Below, piece after piece: positions 35,496 through 46,223 of a DNA stretch of 64,000 nt. Origin of the DNA: Roseateles_B sp051857535. Its GTDB lineage: Bacteria > Pseudomonadota > Gammaproteobacteria > Burkholderiales > Burkholderiaceae_C. A model generated the notes under the pieces. It had not been told where the DNA came from. It saw nothing but the letters and a program-made list of their open reading frames with translations, and did not search any database. Where the stretch lies: positions 1-64,000 of the forward strand of contig NZ_JBPZGY010000002.1 of assembly GCF_051857535.1 (NCBI RefSeq). Direction: 5' to 3'. Position 1 is the first letter of the stretch. Each line of letters begins with the position of its first letter. Made by a program: the position numbers and the translations under genes.

Positions 35496-35624
35496 GGCGG
35501 GCGACGGCATCGCGGCGAGTGAGAACGCCGCAGTATTTCAGCTTTCCGGCCGGAACCCAATGCCGGCATGACGAGCAATCCCTTGCGCCTGCTTTGCTGC
35601 CTCGGCCCCGGTATGCTCCCGCCC

Positions 35625-36791
35625 ATGCGCCGCTTCATGCAAGACCTGTCCCTGCCCTCCACCGTCGCCGGTTTCGTGGCCGTGCTGGTGGGCTTCACCA
35701 GCTCGGTGGCCATCGTCTTTCAGGGCGCACAGGCCTTGGGCGCCAGCTCGACGCAGCTGACGTCCTGGATGTGGGCCCTGGGCCTGGGCATGGGCCTGAC
35801 CAGCCTGGGCCTGTCCCTTTGGACCCGCCAGCCTGTGCTGACGGCCTGGTCCACGCCGGGGGCCGCCCTGCTGGCCAGCGCGGTGGGGGTGTCCATGCCT
35901 GAGGCCGTCGGCGCTTTCATCGTCTGCGCCCTGCTGATCACTGTCGCCGGCTTCAGCGGCCTCTTTGAGCGCCTGATGGACCGCATTCCCATCGCCATCG
36001 CTTCGGCCCTGCTGGCTGGCGTGCTGGCCCGATTCGGCCTGGACGCGATGCTGGCCACGCAGAGCGCTCCGGGCCTGGTGCTGAGCATGGCCGGGGCCTT
36101 TCTGCTGGGCCGACGCTTCTGGCCGCGCTACGCCGTGCCCGTGGTGCTGCTGACAGGCGTGGCCGTGGCCGGCCTCCAGGGCCGTCTGCACATGGATGCC
36201 GTGCAATGGGCCTGGGCCCGGCCGGAGTGGGTGAGCCCGCGTTTCAGCGTGGCGGCGCTCGTTGGCGTGGCGCTGCCGCTGTTCCTCGTGACCATGGCCT
36301 CGCAGAACCTGCCCGGCGTGGCAGCGCAGCGGGCCTCCGGCTACCAGACGCCCATCTCGGCCAGCATAGGCGTGACCGGCCTGGCCTCGCTCGTGCTGGC
36401 GCCCTTCGGAGGCTATGCGCTGAACCTGGCCGCCATTACCGCCGCCATCTGCATGGGCCGAGAGGCGCATGAAGATCCGGCGCGGCGCTACACCGCGGCG
36501 GTGATGGCCGGCGTGTTCTACATCGCCTTGGGCCTGGCCGGGGGTGCCGTCGTGGGCCTGCTGGCGGCCTTTCCGCGGGAGCTGGTAGCGGCCATCGCCG
36601 GCCTGGCCCTGCTGGGCACCATCGCCGGTGGGCTGAGCGCTGCCCTGAAGGACGAGGCGCACCGCGATGCCGCCATCCTGACCTTTCTCGTGACGCTTTC
36701 GGGCCTCAAGCTGGCGGGCATTGGCTCGGCCTTCTGGGGCGTGGTGGCCGGGGCTCTGGCCCTGATGGTGCAGCGCCTGCGCCGATCCTGA
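35625..36791 (+). CDS. benE: BenE-family benzoate/H+ symporter
   Basis: The 388-residue membrane protein has about 11-12 helices and BenE features: DLSLPSTVAGFVAVLVGFTS at the N-terminus, QPVLTAWSTPGAALLAS and VTMASQNLPGVA. The family imports benzoate and related aromatic acids with protons. No benzoate catabolic genes are next to it, so the substrate is uncertain. The start at 35,625 was preferred to the ATG at 35,568 because the extra 19 residues would precede the conserved N-terminus. Confidence 0.87.
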   Translation: MRRFMQDLSLPSTVAGFVAVLVGFTSSVAIVFQGAQALGASSTQLTSWMWALGLGMGLTSLGLSLWTRQPVLTAWSTPGAALLASAVGVSMPEAVGAFIVCALLITVAGFSGLFERLMDRIPIAIASALLAGVLARFGLDAMLATQSAPGLVLSMAGAFLLGRRFWPRYAVPVVLLTGVAVAGLQGRLHMDAVQWAWARPEWVSPRFSVAALVGVALPLFLVTMASQNLPGVAAQRASGYQTPISASIGVTGLASLVLAPFGGYALNLAAITAAICMGREAHEDPARRYTAAVMAGVFYIALGLAGGAVVGLLAAFPRELVAAIAGLALLGTIAGGLSAALKDEAHRDAAILTFLVTLSGLKLAGIGSAFWGVVAGALALMVQRLRRS

Positions 36792-36840
36792 CCTGGCTGC
36801 CGTTCTCAAGATCCATCGCCTACTCATCCGGACTTTCGCC

Positions 36841-37827
36841 ATGAAACTGCTTTTCGTCGCCGACCCGTTGGACAGCTTCAAGACCTACAAGGACTCGACT
36901 TTCGCGATGATGCGCGAAGCCGCCCGCAGGGGCCATGAACTCTGGGCCTGCGAGCCGGCCGACCTGGTCTGGCAGCGCGGCGGCCTGGTCACGGCACGCG
37001 GCGCTCAGCAGCTGCAGATCTCGCCCGCGGCCTTGGCCAGCGCCTACGGCACGGACACACAGGACTGGCACACGGTGGCGACCAGGCAAGACCTGGCCCT
37101 CGCCGGGGTCGATGCCGTGCTGATGCGCAAGGACCCTCCCTTCGACAGCGAGTTCTTCTACACCACCCAACTGCTGAGCCAGGCCGAGCGCGAGGGCGCC
37201 CGGGTCTTCAACAAGCCCTCCGCCCTGCGCGAGCATCCCGAGAAGCTGGCCATCCTGGAGTTCCCCCAGCACATCACGCCCACGCTGGTGACGCGCTCGG
37301 CGGCAGCCATCCGTGCCTTCCATGCCGAGCACCGGGACATCATCCTCAAGCCCCTGGACGGCATGGGCGGCATGGGCATCTTCCGCGTCGGCCCGGACGG
37401 CATGAACCTCGGCGCCATCATCGAGACACTCAACAAGGACGGCGCCCAGACGGTGATGGTGCAACGCTACCTCCCGGAGATTGCCCAGGGCGACAAGCGC
37501 ATCCTGCTGGTCGGCGGAGAGGTCGTGCCTTTCGCGCTGGCCCGCATCCCGCAAGGTGGCGAGGTGCGCGGCAATCTGGCGGCCGGCGGCAAGGGCGTGG
37601 CCATGCCGCTCACCGAGCGCGAGCGCGAGATCGCCCAGCATCTGGCCCCCATCCTGGCCGGGCGCGGTCTGCTGCTGGTGGGTCTGGACGTGATCGGGCC
37701 CTGCCTCACCGAGATCAATGTCACCAGCCCCACCTGCTTCCAGGAGATCGGGGCGCAGACGGGCTTCGACGTGGCGGCGCTTTTCGTCGATGCCCTGGAA
37801 AAGGCAGTGGGCGCGGCCCAGGGTTGA
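36841..37827 (+). CDS. gshB: glutathione synthase
   Basis: The 328-residue ATP-grasp enzyme joins glycine to gamma-glutamylcysteine, finishing glutathione. It shows the typical start MKLLFVADPLDSFKTYKDST, the ATP-grasp loop LKPLDGMGGMGIFRV, LVGGEVVPFALARIPQGGEV and the C-terminal LTEINVTSPTCFQEI. It follows benE by 49 bp on the same strand. Together with gshA in this window the full pathway is encoded. Confidence 0.95.
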   Translation: MKLLFVADPLDSFKTYKDSTFAMMREAARRGHELWACEPADLVWQRGGLVTARGAQQLQISPAALASAYGTDTQDWHTVATRQDLALAGVDAVLMRKDPPFDSEFFYTTQLLSQAEREGARVFNKPSALREHPEKLAILEFPQHITPTLVTRSAAAIRAFHAEHRDIILKPLDGMGGMGIFRVGPDGMNLGAIIETLNKDGAQTVMVQRYLPEIAQGDKRILLVGGEVVPFALARIPQGGEVRGNLAAGGKGVAMPLTEREREIAQHLAPILAGRGLLLVGLDVIGPCLTEINVTSPTCFQEIGAQTGFDVAALFVDALEKAVGAAQG

Positions 37828-38076
37828 TCCGCATGCCGCACGGACGGATCGGATAGTCAAATACCAGAGCAAGACCAAAAAAATACCAATGCCCCCTGAT
37901 CCTTGCCGATCGGGTGGGGCACTCGTCGGGGCTTGCGCGGCTTGCCCTGGCGGGCCGGGGAAAGACGGGTGCTGCTGCCGAGGAGGGGTCGTCCACGAAC
38001 GGCCCAGGACGGCGCCTGTGACGGCTGCCGGACACGGGCTGTTGCCCCGCCCTGCACCGATTCCCTGGAGGTTTGC

Positions 38077-39387
<1,311 letters not shown>

Positions 39388-39410
39388 GTGGCAGGTCCCC
39401 GGCAAGACCT

Positions 39411-39434
39411 GACCCCGGCAGGCCGGCCGGGGTC
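39411..39434. terminator. hairpin between convergent chitinase and P450 genes
   Basis: GACCCCGGC (39,411-39,419) and GCCGGGGTC (39,426-39,434) form a perfect 9-bp stem around a 6-base loop, placed midway between the two stop codons. It lacks a T tract, so it is only a plausible bidirectional terminator. Confidence 0.5.
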
Positions 39435-39439
39435 CGGGC

Positions 39440-40798
39440 TCAGCGCCGCTTCAGGCTCAGTTGCAGCGGCACGTCGGGGCGCAGGGTGATGTCCAGGCGC
39501 GGTCGCGGCGCGGGCTGGCCGGGCAGGGCCTCAAGCACATAGCGCTGCAGCAGCAGGGCGGCAACCAGGCTCATCTCGGTCAGGGCGAAATGGCTGCCCA
39601 GGCACACGCGCGGGCCGGCGCCGAAGGGCAGCCAGGCGCCGCGCGGGATCTCGGGATGGCCGGCCGCAGGGTCGAAGCGCTCGGGACGGAAGGCCTCCGG
39701 ATCCAGGAACCAGCGTGGGTCGCGGTGGGTGAGGGCGGGCGTGATGCGCACCATGCTGCCCACCGGCAAGGTATAGCCTGCCACTTCCAGCGGCGCCGTG
39801 GTGCGGCGCGAGAGCAGGCCGGCCGCCGGCGGGTACAGGCGCAGGCTTTCCTTGAAGCTCAGGGCCAGGCGCGGCAGACGGGGCAGGTCCGAGGCGGTGG
39901 GCAGGCGATCGCCCAGCACCTCGCGTACTTCGTCGGCCACGCGGCGTTGCTCGGCCGGATGTGAGGCCATGCACCAGCCCCACCATGTCAATCCCGCCGC
40001 GGTGGTCTCGTGGCCGGCCAGGAAGGTGGTCATGCACTCGTCGCGCAGGCCCGTGGCATCAAAGCCCTGGCCTTGCGGGTCACGCGCCGCCAGCATCATG
40101 CCCAGCAGGTCCTCGCGCGGGGACGGATCGTCCAGGCGCTGGCGGATCTCGCCGTCGATCAGGCCCTTGAGCTGCCGCAGGGCGCGGCGCTTGCGAGCCT
40201 TCCACGGGGCCCACAGCGGTGCGCTGACGGGCCAGTAGAACTCCTTCATGGCCTCCACACTGAGGTCGTGCACCGCGGCGGCGGTGGCGCGGCCCTGGGC
40301 CTCGTCGCTGCGGGAGAAGAGACTGCGCAGGATCACCTCCATGGTGATCTGCGTCATCTCGGCTTCGAAGTTGACCACGGTCTGACCCTGCCAGCGGTCC
40401 AGACCCTGGGCGGCGGCCTCTGCCATCAGGGGCACAAAGCTCTCGACCCGCTTGGGAGCGAAGCCGGGCTGCAGCATCTGGCGCTGCCGCTTCCAGGGCG
40501 CACCCTCCGCCACCAGCACGCTGCGGCCATGGGCGCTGGCGAAAATCTCGATGCCGCGCTCCCAACGGATCATCTGATCGTGCGAGGCGACCAGCAGCTC
40601 GCGGATGTGGTCCGGGTGCACGAAGCTGTAGTCCACGAGGTTCACGAAGCGCTGGCGAACGACATCGCCGTGCTGCGCGTGCCACTGGCGCAGCGAGCCG
40701 AGGTAGTCGCGGCTGAGGGCACGCAGTCGATCGAAGCCCAGGCCGGCGGGGCCGGGGGGCAGGGCGGTCTTTGAGGGGGCGAGGGTCTGGGTGTTCAT
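39440..40798 (-). CDS. cytochrome P450
   Basis: The 452-residue haem monooxygenase carries the haem-ligand motif FGAGPRVCLG, the I-helix AGHETTAAGLTWW and the K-helix ESLRLYPP. The layout (FLAGHETTA, FRPERFDP) resembles bacterial soluble P450s of the CYP4/CYP102-related, fatty-acid or terpene-oxidising groups. No redox partner gene is adjacent. The start ATG at 40,798 (MNTQTLAPSKTALPPGPAGL) was chosen; the frame continues upstream as shadow. It is divergent from an AraC-type regulator 108 bp away. Confidence 0.93.
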   Translation of the reverse strand: MNTQTLAPSKTALPPGPAGLGFDRLRALSRDYLGSLRQWHAQHGDVVRQRFVNLVDYSFVHPDHIRELLVASHDQMIRWERGIEIFASAHGRSVLVAEGAPWKRQRQMLQPGFAPKRVESFVPLMAEAAAQGLDRWQGQTVVNFEAEMTQITMEVILRSLFSRSDEAQGRATAAAVHDLSVEAMKEFYWPVSAPLWAPWKARKRRALRQLKGLIDGEIRQRLDDPSPREDLLGMMLAARDPQGQGFDATGLRDECMTTFLAGHETTAAGLTWWGWCMASHPAEQRRVADEVREVLGDRLPTASDLPRLPRLALSFKESLRLYPPAAGLLSRRTTAPLEVAGYTLPVGSMVRITPALTHRDPRWFLDPEAFRPERFDPAAGHPEIPRGAWLPFGAGPRVCLGSHFALTEMSLVAALLLQRYVLEALPGQPAPRPRLDITLRPDVPLQLSLKRR

Positions 40799-40906
40799 GG
40801 GCCCGCATGGTGGCAAGGCCGCGGCGGCGGGTCTTGAACGAAATCGACATCGGGGTATTGTCCGCAGCGAAGCGGCGTGAGTCCCTGGCCTGACTACACT
40901 GGCGCC

Positions 40907-41767
40907 ATGGACAGCGACCGCCACCCCGATGCCGTCGCCCGGCTGATTGCGCCCAGCCTGGCCCTGAGCGGCTGCCTCTATGCTTCCCTCTGGCGCGACA
41001 CCAGCGCTGCCGCCTCGCTGACGCCGGCTCAGCGCAGCAGCCATTTCCCTGCCACGCCCTATTGCGGCATGACCTGGACCCTGTATGGCGACGGCTGCGA
41101 GATCCTGGACGACGGCAGCGAGCGCCGCCTGCCCGCTGCCTGCCTGGTCGGCGGCCCGCGCAGCCGGCCGGTGCAATTCCGCTCCGATGCCGGCATCCGC
41201 TGCTTCATGGTGGCCTTCCTGCCCGATGCGCTGCATGCGCTGACGGGCCTGGACCTGGCGGCGCACATGGACCGCTACGTTCCCATGGCCGAGGTGCTGG
41301 GGTCGGAGTGGCTGACCCTGAACGAGGCCATGCTGGCGGCTGGTGACGAGCAATCCTGCCAGGAGATCCTCGAGGCCTTTCTGCTGCCGCGCTGGCGTGC
41401 CTGCGCCCAGACGCCGGCGGCGCCACCGCGCCGCTACCGCGACTGGATGCAGAACCTGGCGCTGAAGGCGGTGGCGGGCGGGCATGGGGACAGCCTGCGC
41501 CAGGTCGAGCGCCGCATCAAGCGCTGGAGTGGCCAGAGCATGCAGGCACTTCGCCGTGTCAGCAGGGCGGAGTCCACCTTCCATCGCGTGCGTCGCGAGA
41601 TGGAGGCCGGCGAGGTGCTGTGGAGCGCCCTGGCCCAGGATGCCGGCTACGCGGACCAGGCCCATCTGTGCCGCGAGACCCGCCGCGTTACCGGCTTCAG
41701 CCCCGAGGAACTGCGCCGTCGCATCGACACCGACGAGGCCTTCTGGGCCTATCGCGTCTGGGTCTGA
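40907..41767 (+). CDS. AraC-family transcriptional regulator
   Basis: The 286-residue protein has a C-terminal AraC-type pair of helix-turn-helices at residues ~190-275 (GEVLWSALAQDAGYADQAHL, CRETRRVTGFSPEEL). The N-terminal ~170 residues look like the ligand-binding part of GlxA/XylS-like regulators (AACLVGGPRSRPVQFRSDAG), possibly an AraC_binding-related cupin. It is divergent from the P450 gene, which is its most likely target. Confidence 0.87.
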   Translation: MDSDRHPDAVARLIAPSLALSGCLYASLWRDTSAAASLTPAQRSSHFPATPYCGMTWTLYGDGCEILDDGSERRLPAACLVGGPRSRPVQFRSDAGIRCFMVAFLPDALHALTGLDLAAHMDRYVPMAEVLGSEWLTLNEAMLAAGDEQSCQEILEAFLLPRWRACAQTPAAPPRRYRDWMQNLALKAVAGGHGDSLRQVERRIKRWSGQSMQALRRVSRAESTFHRVRREMEAGEVLWSALAQDAGYADQAHLCRETRRVTGFSPEELRRRIDTDEAFWAYRVWV

Positions 41768-41813
41768 GGCCTTTGGGGAAGGCAGGGCGCCGCCTCTGGG
41801 ACAATCCGGCCCC

Positions 41814-43676
41814 ATGGCTGTCCTCTCCCTGACCAATGCCCATCTCGCCTACGGCCATGTGCCGCTGCTGGATGGCGCCAATTTCGCGCTTGAAACCGGT
41901 GAACGCGTGGGCCTGATCGGCCGCAACGGCACCGGCAAGTCCTCCCTGCTCAAGATCCTGGCCGGCATCGACAAGCTCGACGACGGCCTGCTGCAGCTGC
42001 AGCTGGGCCTGCGCAGCGTCTATGTGCCCCAGGAGCCTGAGCTGCGGGCAGAGGCGAGCATCTTCGACGTGGTCAGTGAGGGCGTGGCCGAGGCCCGCGC
42101 GCTGCGCGAGCGCTTCGAGGCGCACGCACCTGGCGAGGACCTGGACGCCTTGCAGACGCGCCTGGAGCAATTGGGCGGCTGGACCTGGGAGCAGCGGGTC
42201 GAGGAGACTCTGCAGCGCCTGGGCCTGGACGGCAGCCGTCAGGTTGGCGCCTTGTCCGGCGGCCTGAAGAAGCGCGTGGCCCTGGCCCGCGCCCTGGTGG
42301 CCCAGCCCGATGTGCTGCTGCTGGACGAGCCCACCAACCACCTGGACCTGGACGCCATCGCCTGGCTGGAAGGCCTGCTCAATGGCTTCAAGGGCAGCCT
42401 GCTGCTGATCACCCACGACCGTGCCTTCCTGGACAACGTCTGCAACCGCATCGTCGAGCTGGACCGCGGCCAGCTGCGCGGCTACCCCGGCAACTTCGCC
42501 GCCTTCCAGGCCGCCAAGCAGTACGAGCTGGAGAACGAGGCCCTGGCCAATGCCCGCTTCGACAAGGTGCTGGCGCAGGAGGAGGTCTGGATCCGCAAGG
42601 GCGTCGAGGCGCGGCGCACCCGCAGCGTGGCACGCGTCGCGCGTCTGGTGCAGATGCGCGAGGCCCATGCCGCCCGCCGCGACGTGCAGGGCAAGGTGCG
42701 CCTGGACATCGCCACGGGGGATGCCAGCGGCAAGATCGTCGCGGAGTTGGACAAGGTCAGCAAGCGCTTCGGCGAGCGCACCGTGGTGCGCGAGTTCAGC
42801 ACCACCATCCTGCGCGGCGACAAGATCGGCCTGATCGGCCCCAACGGCGCGGGCAAGACCACGCTGCTGAAACTGATCCTGGGCGAGCTGGCGCCGGACA
42901 GCGGCACCGTGCGCCAGGGAACGCGCCTCACCGTGGCCTACTTCGACCAGATGCGCGACGGCCTCAACCTGGAGGCCACGCTGGCCGACACCATCAGCCC
43001 CGGCAGCGAGTGGATCGAGATCGGCAACCAGCGCAAGCACGTGATGAGCTACCTGGGCGACTTCCTCTTCGCCCCGCAGCGCGCCAACTCGCCGGTCAAG
43101 AGCCTCTCCGGCGGTGAGCGCAACCGCCTGCTGCTGGCCCGGCTCTTCGCCCGCCCGGCCAATGTGCTGGTGCTGGACGAGCCCACCAACGATCTCGACA
43201 TCGAGACCCTGGAGCTGCTGGAAGAGCTTCTGCAGGACTACGACGGCACCGTCTTCCTGGTCAGCCATGACCGCCGTTTCCTGGACAACGTGGTCAGCTC
43301 GACCCTGGTCGCCGAGGGCGATGGCGTCTGGCGCGAGTACGAGGGCGGCGTGCAGGACTGGCTGACGCAGTCTCAGCGCGCCAAGGCCATGGTCGCGGCG
43401 GCGGCGCCCAAGGCCGTTGCACCGACGCCGGCTCCGGCCGCGGCGGCGGCGCCCAAGCGCAAGCTGAGCTACAAGGAGCAGCGCGAGCTGGACGAACTGC
43501 CCGGCCGCATCGAGGCCCTGGAGGCCGAGCAGGCCGCGCTGAACGCCCTGATCGGCGGTACCGAGCTGTACACGCAGGGGGCGGGCCGCATTCAGGAGGT
43601 CACCAACCGCGCTTCGGCCATCGAGGACGAGCTGATGGTCCTGCTGGAGCGCTGGGAGACGCTGGGCGCCCGCTGA
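41814..43676 (+). CDS. uup: ABC-F ATPase Uup
   Basis: The 620-residue soluble protein has two ABC domains and no membrane part: Walker A GRNGTGKS and GPNGAGKT, signatures LSGGLKKRVALARAL and LSGGERNRLLLARLF, and Walker B LLLDEPTNHLD and LVLDEPTNDLD. The C-terminal ~80 residues form the Uup coiled coil that binds DNA or ribosome (RKLSYKEQRELDELPGRIEA). Uup-type proteins act on ribosomes and influence precise transposon excision. Its stop codon is the first TGA of an 11-bp tandem repeat. Confidence 0.93.
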   Translation: MAVLSLTNAHLAYGHVPLLDGANFALETGERVGLIGRNGTGKSSLLKILAGIDKLDDGLLQLQLGLRSVYVPQEPELRAEASIFDVVSEGVAEARALRERFEAHAPGEDLDALQTRLEQLGGWTWEQRVEETLQRLGLDGSRQVGALSGGLKKRVALARALVAQPDVLLLDEPTNHLDLDAIAWLEGLLNGFKGSLLLITHDRAFLDNVCNRIVELDRGQLRGYPGNFAAFQAAKQYELENEALANARFDKVLAQEEVWIRKGVEARRTRSVARVARLVQMREAHAARRDVQGKVRLDIATGDASGKIVAELDKVSKRFGERTVVREFSTTILRGDKIGLIGPNGAGKTTLLKLILGELAPDSGTVRQGTRLTVAYFDQMRDGLNLEATLADTISPGSEWIEIGNQRKHVMSYLGDFLFAPQRANSPVKSLSGGERNRLLLARLFARPANVLVLDEPTNDLDIETLELLEELLQDYDGTVFLVSHDRRFLDNVVSSTLVAEGDGVWREYEGGVQDWLTQSQRAKAMVAAAAPKAVAPTPAPAAAAAPKRKLSYKEQRELDELPGRIEALEAEQAALNALIGGTELYTQGAGRIQEVTNRASAIEDELMVLLERWETLGAR

Positions 43677-43784
43677 ACGCCCGCTGAACGCCCGCTGAAC
43701 GCCCACTGAACGCCCACTGAACGCCCACTGAACGCCCACTGAACGCCCGCTGAACGCCCACTGAACGCCGCCGGCTGAGCCGGC
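43674..43784. repeat. 11-bp tandem array at the uup stop codon, with hairpin
   Basis: Nine units of TGAACGCCC(G/A)C run from 43,674 to 43,772; the last unit is degenerate. Each unit begins with TGA, and the first TGA is the uup stop codon. Two variants (GC and AC at the end) alternate in blocks. Directly after it GCCGGC-TGA-GCCGGC (43,770-43,784) forms a perfect hairpin that may end transcription from both sides. Confidence 0.9.
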
Positions 43785-43785
43785 C

Positions 43786-44424
43786 TCAGGCGCGCTGCAG
43801 CTTGTCGGCCGGGATCAGGCCGCTCTTGTTCTTCAGCTGCACGACCAGCTCCCCCTGGCGGATGACCACGGTGTCCACGACCTCGGTGCTGCTGCCCAGC
43901 TTGACCTTGTCGCCCGGTTTGAGCGGGGGAACGGCGGGCATGGCCGGCATGGCAATGGGGGGTGACACCCGCTGCATCACCTGTGGGGAGGTCATCACCT
44001 GCTGCAGGCGCTGATGCAGATCAGGCCGTTCCTTGGCCAGCTTCTCCAGTGCCTGGCGCAGGGTGCTCTTGAGCTCCTGAGCCGTGAAGGGCTTCTTGAG
44101 CAGGAAGCGAGCACCGGCTGCCTGCGCCTGGGCTTGCTGCTCGGGCCCGGTCTCGAAACTCAGCAGCGCGAGCCGGCAGTCCGGCACCTGCTGGCAGACC
44201 CGCTGGTACAGGGCGATGCCGCTGAGTGTCTCCTTGGGGAACCAGTCACAGATGAGGAACTGGGGGCGGAAACCGGGCAGCAGGGCCAGGGCCTCGTCGG
44301 GCCGGTTGCAGCAGCGGATGCTGTCTGCCGGGAAGCCGTAGCTCTCCAGCAGCTGGCGAGCGAAGGTCTGCACGCCGGCCAGCGGATCGACGATGAGGAA
44401 GTTGAGCGGGGCGGGGGCGGTCAT
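43786..44424 (-). CDS. receiver-domain protein with SH3-like C-terminal domain
   Basis: The 212-residue protein has a receiver-type domain at ~8-128: LNFLIVDPLAGVQTF, Asp in FLICDWFPKETLSG, and the Lys in FLLKKPFTAQEL. The acidic pair at strand 1 is reduced (VDP instead of ExD), so phosphorylation is uncertain. After a Pro/Met-rich linker (~155-175) the C-terminal ~45 residues (LKPGDKVKLGSSTEVVDTVV, LVVQLKNKSGLIPADKLQ) look like a small SH3-like barrel. The function is unknown. Start 44,424 was chosen over 44,457 as it gives a compact receiver N-terminus. Confidence 0.72.
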   Translation of the reverse strand: MTAPAPLNFLIVDPLAGVQTFARQLLESYGFPADSIRCCNRPDEALALLPGFRPQFLICDWFPKETLSGIALYQRVCQQVPDCRLALLSFETGPEQQAQAQAAGARFLLKKPFTAQELKSTLRQALEKLAKERPDLHQRLQQVMTSPQVMQRVSPPIAMPAMPAVPPLKPGDKVKLGSSTEVVDTVVIRQGELVVQLKNKSGLIPADKLQRA

Positions 44425-44638
44425 GGCGGCGCTGCCGGGGGAGGCTGGGGATTGCAAACCATCTTAGCGACCCCGCCCTGCGCTGCGCTGACGGCCTGGT
44501 CAAGTCCTGCCGCGCAAACCCGGCCAGCGTGAAATAAGTGCGTGACGCTGCCGCGACGCCCGCCCCGTCCACGCTGCCGGGCCTGCGGGTTTGGCCCTAG
44601 CATGGGCCGTTCAGGCCAGTTGCAGGAAAGTCCGTTGC

Positions 44639-46207
44639 ATGGGTCTCAGGCGCCAGATAGTCGGCTATGTGTTCGCGCTCTGTGCGGGCTGCGTCCTGCT
44701 GGGCATCTGGGCCATCCAGCGCGGCCTGGCGCAGGCTTACGAGGACGTGGAACTGGAGGAGGCCCACGACGACTTCCAGCACCTGGTGGCCGTCCTGGAC
44801 GGCGAGATCCAGCATCGCGAGCGCATGCTGCGCGAATGGCGCCTGTGGCCCGAGCTGCGACGCCACCTGATGCGGCCGGACCCCGCCTTCATCCAGCGCA
44901 ATTTCAGCCCCTCCTACCTGGGGCAGCTCGGCCTGGACGGCCTGCTGCTGCTGGACGAGCGGGGCGAGTTGGTGCTGCAGGCCTGGGCGGCCGTGGATGG
45001 GGCAAGCTGGCTGGCTTCCCTGCCGGCCGGCACCCGCCGCTGGCTGAGCGCGCCTCCTTCAGAGGGGCCGGCCTGCGGACTGGCAGGTTCGCCCGACTAC
45101 CTGGTGTTGCTGTGCCGCCGCCCGCTGGAGGAGCCGGGGCTGCGCGATGGGGCCCGTGGCGTGCTGGTCATGGCCGAGCGCCTGGACAGCCACTTCCTGC
45201 GGCAGCTCGAGCGCCGCGTCGGCCTGCCCGTGCGATTCGTGCCTGCGGCTCAGGCCCTGCCCCTGGCCGGCGACCAGGTGCAGCCCCTGGGCAGCGCCGA
45301 GTTGCCAGGAGCAGGCCCCTGGAGCCTTCGCCGGCTGGACGAACGGCTGCTGATGCACTGGCCCCTGCCCGTGGCCGGCGAGCCCCTGCAGCGTGTGGCT
45401 CTGGAGGTTCAGCACGGGCGCCGCATCGCCCAGCGCGGCGAACGTGAGGCCCGCGAGCGCCGCCTGACCGCAGGGGTGCTGGCCCTGGTCTTCAGTCTGA
45501 CCCTGGCCTGGCTGCTGGACCGCACGGTGATCTCGCGCGTAGTGCGCATGCGGCGCGAGCTGGCCGCCATCCGCGAGCAGCGGCGGTGGCATGCCGCGGT
45601 CACCCTGCAGGGCGCGGACGAGATCAACGAGCTGGGCGCCGGCATCAACCACCTGCTATCCGTCATCGATCGCCAGGTCTACGAGCTGGAAAAGCTCTCG
45701 CTGACCGACGCCCTGACCGGCCTGCCCAATCGGCGCTGCTTCAGCCAGCGCCTGGGCCTGTCCCTGCGTCAGCAGCACCGCAGCGGGGCCTCGCTGTGCC
45801 TGATCCTGATCGACGTGGATCACTTCAAGCTCTACAACGACCACTACGGTCACGCCGCTGGCGACCAGGCCTTGCAGCAGGTCGCGCGCTGCCTGCAGCA
45901 GGTGGCGCGCCGCCCCACGGACCTGCCGGCCCGCCTGGGTGGCGAGGAGTTCGCACTGCTGCTGCAGGACACGGATGCGGACGGTGCACTGCACCAGGCC
46001 GAAGAGTTCCGCGCCCTGCTGGCTCAGGCCCACATCGCCCACGAGGCCCAGCCGGGTCAGGGAGACAGCCGGCCCCGACGCATCACCGCCAGCATCGGCC
46101 TGGCGATGTTCGCCACGCCGGACAGCCCGGACACCCTCTACCAGCGTGCCGACGCCGCGCTGTACCGCGCTAAGGCCGCCGGCCGGGACCGCATCGAGTG
46201 CGCCTGA
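44639..46207 (+). CDS. membrane-bound diguanylate cyclase (CHASE4-GGDEF)
   Basis: The 522-residue protein has a membrane segment at ~5-25, a CHASE4-like periplasmic domain (~40-270), a second membrane segment (LTAGVLALVFSLTLAWLLD), a HAMP-like stretch and a C-terminal GGDEF domain. The active-site motif is GGEEF, and RPTD lies five residues before it, the inhibitory I-site. It should make cyclic di-GMP and be subject to product inhibition. GCAGGAAAG precedes the ATG at 44,639. Confidence 0.92.
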   Translation: MGLRRQIVGYVFALCAGCVLLGIWAIQRGLAQAYEDVELEEAHDDFQHLVAVLDGEIQHRERMLREWRLWPELRRHLMRPDPAFIQRNFSPSYLGQLGLDGLLLLDERGELVLQAWAAVDGASWLASLPAGTRRWLSAPPSEGPACGLAGSPDYLVLLCRRPLEEPGLRDGARGVLVMAERLDSHFLRQLERRVGLPVRFVPAAQALPLAGDQVQPLGSAELPGAGPWSLRRLDERLLMHWPLPVAGEPLQRVALEVQHGRRIAQRGEREARERRLTAGVLALVFSLTLAWLLDRTVISRVVRMRRELAAIREQRRWHAAVTLQGADEINELGAGINHLLSVIDRQVYELEKLSLTDALTGLPNRRCFSQRLGLSLRQQHRSGASLCLILIDVDHFKLYNDHYGHAAGDQALQQVARCLQQVARRPTDLPARLGGEEFALLLQDTDADGALHQAEEFRALLAQAHIAHEAQPGQGDSRPRRITASIGLAMFATPDSPDTLYQRADAALYRAKAAGRDRIECA

Positions 46208-46223
46208 GATCTGCCCTGCGGCT

